Shown: piece by piece, positions 4,307-5,528 of the stretch
Position numbering within the stretch: the stretch's first letter is position 1
Layout of the letters: every line of letters begins with the position of its first letter
Assembly (NCBI GenBank): GCA_030607345.1
Contig: JAUWKC010000132.1
Coordinates: 1 to 5,528 of the forward strand
Length of the DNA: 5,528 nucleotides
Direction of reading: 5' to 3'
Source of the DNA: Planctomycetota bacterium
Lineage (GTDB): Bacteria > Planctomycetota > Phycisphaerae > Sedimentisphaerales > SG8-4
The notes under the pieces: model-generated
Told to the model about the DNA's origin: nothing
Database searches by the model: none
What the model saw: only the letters and a program-made list of their open reading frames with translations
Made by a program: the position numbers and the translations under genes

Positions 4307-5528
4307 ATGAATCCCGCAAGAAAACTCTCGAAAAGGCGCCGTTATCTGCTGACGTTGGTATCCTGCCTAGTGTGTGTTGCAGTCCTCGGTATGTCACTGT
4401 CAGTGGCACTGGCAGGACCGGAGGGCGCGCAGGTCATCAACGGACAGGTCTCATTCCAGCAGAGCGGCAACAACACTGTAATAACTGCTTCCGACAAGTC
4501 GGTCATTAATTACAGCAGCTTCGACATTACCGCACTGGAAGTCGTCGAGTTTGTCCAGCCGAGCACCACTGCTGCGGTCCTGAACAGGATACTCTCGGCG
4601 AATCCGACGCAGATTGACGGAACACTGCTGGCCAACGGCAGGGTCTTCTTTGTCAATCGCGCCGGTATTATGTTCGGCGGCGGAGCAACCGTAAATGTCA
4701 ATCAGTTGGTGGCTTCCAGCCTCGACATATCAAATGAGGACTTCCTGGAAGGACGATATCAATTTGCCGGCGGCAGCGGAGCAGTCGCTAACTACGGCGA
4801 CATCTCCGCCGAAAGCGTCTATCTTATAGGTAAGCAGGTCACAAACGCCGGAACGATAAGCGCCCCAGACGGTTATATTGTCATGGCCGCAGGAGACAGG
4901 GTCTTTCTGGGCCAGCCGGGCAGCAATATCGTCGTTGAAGTGGATGACATCGCGCCGCCACAACAGTCAGAACCTGATGTCGCTAACGAAGGAACACTAA
5001 ACGCACCAGGCGGTGAAATAATACTTGCTGCCGGTGACATATATTCAAGAGCCATAACCAACACCGGCGAACTCTCTGCACCAGGCGGGCAAGTCACCGC
5101 TAATGCCGCTCGCATAACTCAAGCCGGAACTATCAGCGTCGATAGCGACCAGGGCAATGGCGGCAACATAAACCTTACCGCGTCGGAGCAGGCAACGCTG
5201 ACTGGAACCAGCCTGACAACCGCAAACGCCGGCGCCGAAGGAAACGGAGGCCAGGTTATTGTCGATGGAGGCCAGATGGTCGTGTTTGACAACGGCGCCA
5301 AGATAGAGGCAAAGGGCGGCAGCGTCTCCGGTGACGGAGGCTTTGTCGAAATCAGCGGCAGCCACTTTGTTTATGCCGGCCAGGTCGATGCCTCCGCCAC
5401 AAACGGCCAGGCAGGCACACTACTCATCGACCCGGAAGATTTGATTATTGCCAACGGACCTCTGCCCGATACACCGGCCCAGGACACTGTGTATGAGCGG
5501 CAGGTTGAGCAGTTTTCGGTGGATGGTC
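4307..5528 (+). CDS. TpsA exoprotein, filamentous-haemagglutinin-like N-terminus, 3' end outside window
   Basis: The frame is open from ATG at 4307 to the window edge (407 codons) and follows AAGGAGGA (4293-4300) by 6 nt. Residues 1-36 form a signal peptide: RKLSKRRR, then a hydrophobic stretch, with a likely cut after SVALA. From about residue 43 comes the TPS (haemagglutination-activity, FhaB-type) domain: VINYSSFDI, VEFVQPSTTAAVLNRI, ANPTQIDG (98-105), ANGRVFFVNRAGIMFGGG (114-127 and on) and QLVASSLDIS (133-142). The position usually occupied by NPNGI reads NRAGI (117-121). Right-handed beta-helix coils follow, seen as repeated phrases: TNAGTISAPDG...MAAGD (179-197), ANEGTLNAPGG...LAAGD (226-244) and TNTGELSAPGG (251-261), then LLIDPEDLII (372-381), a phrase common at the end of this region. 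TpsA proteins are secreted by a partner TpsB, here encoded just upstream, and act as adhesins, cytolysins or contact-dependent toxins. Which one applies depends on the missing C-terminus. Confidence 0.93.
   Translation, partial: MNPARKLSKRRRYLLTLVSCLVCVAVLGMSLSVALAGPEGAQVINGQVSFQQSGNNTVITASDKSVINYSSFDITALEVVEFVQPSTTAAVLNRILSANPTQIDGTLLANGRVFFVNRAGIMFGGGATVNVNQLVASSLDISNEDFLEGRYQFAGGSGAVANYGDISAESVYLIGKQVTNAGTISAPDGYIVMAAGDRVFLGQPGSNIVVEVDDIAPPQQSEPDVANEGTLNAPGGEIILAAGDIYSRAITNTGELSAPGGQVTANAARITQAGTISVDSDQGNGGNINLTASEQATLTGTSLTTANAGAEGNGGQVIVDGGQMVVFDNGAKIEAKGGSVSGDGGFVEISGSHFVYAGQVDASATNGQAGTLLIDPEDLIIANGPLPDTPAQDTVYERQVEQFSVDG

Noticed and set aside
1..5528. tRNA, rRNA, CRISPR array, insertion sequence, integrase or attachment site
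   Set aside because: I saw no cloverleaf, no spaced identical repeats of CRISPR type, no transposase-like frame and no terminal inverted repeats.

Overview
The window looks like a chromosomal or metagenomic segment from a Gram-negative-type (diderm) bacterium, most likely a planctomycete and perhaps from the Phycisphaerae. The reasons are base composition near 50% GC, a secreted protein with extracellular PASTA repeats and no kinase domain, and a two-partner secretion pair whose TpsA has a planctomycete-like variant of the TPS signature. This placement rests on resemblance to remembered families, not on a search, and is moderate in confidence.

Layout. (1) Positions 974 to 1, minus strand: a secreted protein cut by the window edge. 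It has a signal peptide, an approximately 200-residue beta-rich domain and tandem PASTA repeats with a 67-residue (201-bp) period. A perfect 26-bp palindrome lies inside its coding sequence. (2) Positions 975-1850: a divergent intergenic region with no convincing protein gene. It holds a well-formed minus-strand transcription unit: a sigma70-type promoter at 1339-1368, about 160 nt of foldable RNA and a hairpin plus seven-U terminator at 1173-1200. It also holds a GATAGATT/AATCTATC dyad at 1065-1092 and a cluster of hairpins at 1421-1722 upstream of the next gene. (3) Positions 1851-3719, plus strand: a complete 622-residue outer-membrane transporter of the ShlB/FhaC (TpsB) family. (4) Positions 3720-4306: a 587-nt gap with several palindromes and no credible gene, ending in a near-consensus promoter (TTGACA-N17-TAAAAT). 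(5) Positions 4307 to beyond 5528, plus strand: the N-terminal 407 residues of a filamentous-haemagglutinin-like TpsA exoprotein.

The two plus-strand genes form a type Vb (two-partner) secretion system. TpsA would cross the inner membrane by its Sec signal peptide, and its TPS domain would be recognised by the POTRA domains of TpsB, through whose barrel it would reach the cell surface. The spacing and the separate promoter suggest that the exoprotein can be expressed independently of its transporter. The divergent PASTA protein is also predicted to be exported, so the window reads as a cell-surface or extracellular-protein locus. The most unusual element is the compact minus-strand RNA unit between the promoter and the terminator, which is either a small RNA or an attenuated leader of the PASTA-protein gene.
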